Shown here piece by piece: positions 18,628 through 21,111 of a stretch of 21,111 bases of DNA. The translations under genes and the position numbers were made by a program. Source of the DNA: Chrysochromulina parva (lineage: Eukaryota; Haptophyta; Prymnesiales; Chrysochromulinaceae). The notes below the pieces were generated by a model. It saw only the letters and a program-made list of their open reading frames with translations. It had not been told where the DNA came from and made no database searches. How positions within the stretch are numbered: position 1 is the stretch's first letter; every line of letters starts with the position of its first letter. The stretch lies in NCBI GenBank assembly GCA_002887195.1, contig PJAB01000761.1:1-21111 (forward strand). Reading direction: 5' to 3'.

Positions 18628-19201
18628 ACGCTCGGGCGATTGGGGGGAATGCGAGGGACACTCTTTTTGTACAGCTTACGTGTCATACCTCTGTGGCTGC
18701 CCCACGTGTGTGCCGTCGAGCGCAACTGCGCTTTGCGGTCACTCGCGTCGTGAGCTCGCATCTACGTATCCCATGAGTTGCGAGCGCTGCCTCGCCCGCG
18801 GCGCCATCATCGTTCCGTTTTTGTGCCGGTGCGTGGTGTGCGCAGCACCGTGTGGTAGCTACAAAGACGTTGTGACAGAAAACCCTGTCTTATTGGCGGG
18901 GCAACTTTTCTCTACACGAGAGGAGCAGCGCGAGGCGGGCGCGCCGCGGGCGCGCGCGCCCTCGCGGCCGCGGCTCCGCGCGCCCCGGCGGGGCGCCTGC
19001 CCTCTGGCGGCGGGGCGCGGCGGGCGCGGGCGGGTTACATTTAGTATGGATCATCCTGGATCCTGTGACATCTTCGTCAGACGTCACTCTGGCCCGGCCT
19101 AAAGGCCCATGCAGACATGCCCACAGATCGAGATCATGCGCGGTTCGTATTTCGGGCGTTAAGACGTTGGGTAATGCGCGAGCATGCGGTAGGCCTCCTC
19201 A
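18628..19201. other. Intergenic region with an extreme GC block
   Basis: This begins with the presumed eL39 3' UTR. At about 18930-19035 there is an almost pure G/C stretch rich in GCGCGC and GGGCGCG. Just before it, GACAGAAAACCCTGTC could form a small hairpin. An open frame crosses the region but has no domain and depends on the GC block, so no gene is called. Confidence 0.45.
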
Positions 19202-19812
19202 TCAGCTCCTATTCAGCGTGCGCAGCACCGTACCTGCGCCGGCGGGAAGCGTGCAACACGTGAGGGGAGAGCGCTTGCGCTACGTGCATGCAAAGTGCTG
19301 CTCGGGCGGCCGTTGGACAGGAAAGGGGCGAAGCCGTGCGTACCCCAAGACTGATGCATCATAGTATCATTAATCTCCCACCGCTTCTGCCCCATGGAGG
19401 GTAGTTGCTGCTGCTGCAACGGCGGCGGGTGCTGCCCTCCACCTAAGCTCGACTGCGCAGTTGGATACGCGGATGGCCGCGGGTACGGCGGTGGATGCTG
19501 TGGATGGTAGGGCTGCGGCGTTGCCGGCATAAAGCGGGCGGCCTCTGCTGAGAAGCCCCCGGGCGCGGGCTGCTGCGCATAGGCGTTGCTCCTGTACACA
19601 TTCTCGCCCGCTCCGCGCGCCGATAGTTGGCCTGAATAATTGGAAGGGGGCAACTTTGGCGGTGATGCCCCGACCGCAATCGACTCCACGATGGAGCGGC
19701 TCCGCAGCTTGAGCGTGTTACGCCCAATGGGATCGAGCTCGTCGACGTCGTCGTCCCCGTCCTCGTCGTCGGCGGGCTCCTGCATCCACGGCGGCTGCCT
19801 GGCCGAGGGCAT
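19202..19812 (-). CDS. Uncharacterised acidic/Pro-Gln-rich protein, probably two exons
   Basis: I do not recognise this gene. The first ATG in frame is at 19812 (context GGCCATGCCC). The protein starts MPSARQPPWMQEP and has an acidic patch DDEDGDDDVDELD. It then has a basic/Ser segment NTLKLRSRSIVESI, a SNYSGQLSARG stretch, a long Pro/Tyr/Gln-rich disordered region, and QQQLPSMGQKRWEINDTMMH. A plausible intron at 19343-19234 (donor GGG|GTACGC, acceptor GGCGCAG|GTACGG, phase 1) gives a short end, SWGTVLRTLNRS. Unspliced, the frame runs to 19213 with a less convincing basic tail. The protein is likely mostly disordered. It diverges from the gene at 20016 with about 200 bases between starts, suggesting a shared promoter. 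That it is real rests on biased composition and start context, not homology. Confidence 0.5.
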
Positions 19813-20015
19813 GGCCGGGTTGCCAGGAGGGGCAGGGTCCACCCTCTGGCGTCAAGCCGACCGACACACTTCCCAAAAAGGCTGGGGGGGAGGAGGCGAG
19901 CGGCGCGGGGTTTGAGCTGTTGGAACGACTCAACGGTCGCAGGAACTCGACTTGCTCGAGAGTCGGTTCCGCAAGCACAGGCCCTCGTCCGCAGCGCAGT
20001 GGCGGTCCGGCAGCC
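19813..20015. promoter_or_regulatory. Candidate bidirectional promoter
   Basis: About 200 bases separate the ATGs of two divergent genes. No TATA box stands out. The region must contain both 5' UTRs, so any promoter is compact. The assignment rests on gene geometry only. Confidence 0.4.
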
Positions 20016-20772
20016 ATGAGCGGCAACGTCTTGTGGACAACGATCTTCAACGAGCCGACTTCTCAAGCCACTGAGCTCACGCGCGATCGCATCAGACAGC
20101 ATGATCGCGTCGGCCGGCGGCCAGCCTCTATCGTCCCAGGCCCGCTATTCGAGGAAGCGATCCGCGGCCGTGACACACATGGCCTTGTCAAAATGGACGA
20201 TCCGTGGGTACCGCCAAGGGAGCGGCACTCACTGCCGCCGCCACTCGTCGGCTATGGTGGCACATTCCCGCGCGTCCGGCCGGAGCACACTGGTAAAAAC
20301 ATGGGCGAGCAGGCAGCGCAGTTCATGTGCGTACAGCCTTCTCCTCCAGCGCGCCCCGCGGCCCTCGATGACCGTGCTTACATGCGTGCGATCGACTCTC
20401 TCTGTGTGTAGTCCACACTTTGGCACGGCCTCCTATCGCAAAACGGCCAACATGGCGCCTGGTGGTGGCGCGTCGGCGCTCGGCACGAAGCCGCTGCCCA
20501 TCCCGGGCAGCAAGACGCCCATAGGCGTGGGTATCTACGACCAGCTGCTGGTCGTGCGTGCGGCCGATCCGCTCATCGGGAAGGTGCAGTGAGAGCGCTT
20601 CTTACGTGAGAGCATTCACAGCTGATGTGATTCCCCTCGCAGACGCGCAGCAGCAGCAGCAGCTGCAGCTGGCAGCAGTTATGAGGAGTTCTACGAGTTA
20701 AGGTGGCTCGAACGTCGCGGCGATTTAGCAGAGCCCGGCCCCAGCAGCGAGCAGGGTGCAGTTACGAGTTAG
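20016..20772 (+). CDS. Small uncharacterised protein, three exons
   Basis: Proposed exons are 20016-20326, 20412-20588 and 20643-20772, giving 205 residues. The ATG at 20016 (context AGCCATGAGC) is the first in frame. Donor AT|GTGCGT with acceptor TGTGTGTAG, and donor CA|GTGAGA with acceptor CCCCTCGCAG (CTGAT branch site), keep the frame open. The product reads MSGNVLWTTIFNEP, later LVGYGGTFPRVRPEHTGKNM, QFIPHFGTASYRK, IGVGIYDQLLVVRAADPL and GSSYEEFYELRWLERRGDL. The GYGGxxPxxxxxHxG stretch recalls the short GYxGxxP motifs of ciliary microtubule inner proteins, but this is a weak resemblance and no family is claimed. There is no signal peptide or membrane helix. An Ala run encoded by GCA repeats opens exon 3. 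The splice model is the most consistent one found, but it is unverified. Confidence 0.55.
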
Positions 20773-20992
20773 CACGTGTACTGACCGTTTCGAGTTCAAA
20801 GTAGCTGAGACCAAGCTGATTATTCACCGCGCGTACATCTGTCTTTAAACGTCGCTGTCCCCGCTGTCGAATCTCGTCCCACGTCCGTGTCGAAGGTGTA
20901 TGTGAACGCGTACCGTCCCCGGGCGCGGGCGGCGGCGGGGGACGACCCCGGGCGCGCTCCCCGCTCCGCGCTGCACCCCGACATGATCCGTC
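20773..20992. other. 3' flank of the last gene
   Basis: This is non-coding sequence after the stop at 20772. It contains a GC-rich block at about 20918-20970 and no supported gene. Confidence 0.4.
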
Positions 20993-21111
20993 CCATTCAG
21001 TTCCCAAACAGGTGTGGGGTTAGGGCCTTATAAACATGAAAAATAGTAGACCACTCCCCCTTGGGTCAACCATTCAGTTCCCAAACAGGTGTGGGGTTAG
21101 GGCCTTATAAA
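20993..21111. repeat. 42-bp perfect repeat with 77-bp period at the window end
   Basis: Copies at 20993-21034 and 21070-21111 are identical. They run from CCATTCAGTTCCCAAACAGG through GTGTGGGGTTAGGGCC to TTATAAA. The second copy is cut off by the window end, so more units may follow. The repeat contains TATAAA and a G-rich GTGGGGTTAGGG segment. Confidence 0.95.

Noticed and set aside
18617..19102. Plus-strand open frame after eL39
   Set aside because: It starts inside the last eL39 exon and depends on a GC-only block; no recognisable protein features.
21011..21026. Telomeric repeat (TTAGGG)
   Set aside because: Only a single TTAGGG occurs per unit, with no tandem array of the hexamer.

Overview
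The window looks like nuclear DNA from a GC-rich unicellular eukaryote, most likely a microalga such as a haptophyte or another GC-rich protist. The grounds are: a spliced cytosolic ribosomal protein eL39 gene, GT-AG introns of about 54-250 bases with CTGAY-like branch sites, ankyrin, Kelch, Myb and equilibrative nucleoside transporter (ENT) proteins, long Ala/Pro/Gly tracts, and no operons or Shine-Dalgarno sites. The exact lineage cannot be fixed from the sequence. Splice models below were built by hand, from reading-frame continuity plus splice-site and branch-site motifs.

Layout, left to right. (1) 294-3050 (+): a seven-repeat SBBP propeller, one transmembrane helix and two Myb/SANT domains. 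(2) 3744-7490 (-): a five-exon, six-blade Kelch protein. (3) 8239-9183 (-): a decayed reverse-transcriptase relic broken by an 83-bp tandem duplication, followed by further direct repeats to about 9.8 kb. (4) 10267-12121 (+): a two-exon ENT/SLC29-type transporter with 11 predicted membrane helices. (5) 13255-16005 (-): an intronless protein with three stathmin-like coiled-coil modules and six ankyrin repeats. (6) 16355-18055 (-): a multipass HTTM-like (gamma-carboxylase-related) membrane protein. (7) 18096-18627 (+): eL39, head to head with gene 6. (8) 19202-19812 (-) and 20016-20772 (+): a divergent pair of small uncharacterised genes. The window ends in a 42-bp repeat with a 77-bp period, which may be a contig edge.

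The genes do not form an evident pathway. The most striking signal is in the introns. In the Kelch and ENT genes the first 19-38 bases of several introns align without gaps, starting exactly at the splice junction, with the first bases of the following exon. This is the footprint expected if introns arose by tandem duplication of exonic segments carrying AG|GT. Two of these introns, in different genes on opposite strands, also share a GCATGCTGATTGC element. Three Kelch introns share a GCTCACCACGGCG element near their 3' ends. The same locus carries several non-intronic short tandem duplications (14, 21, 77 and 83 bp), so duplication looks like the local mutational engine.
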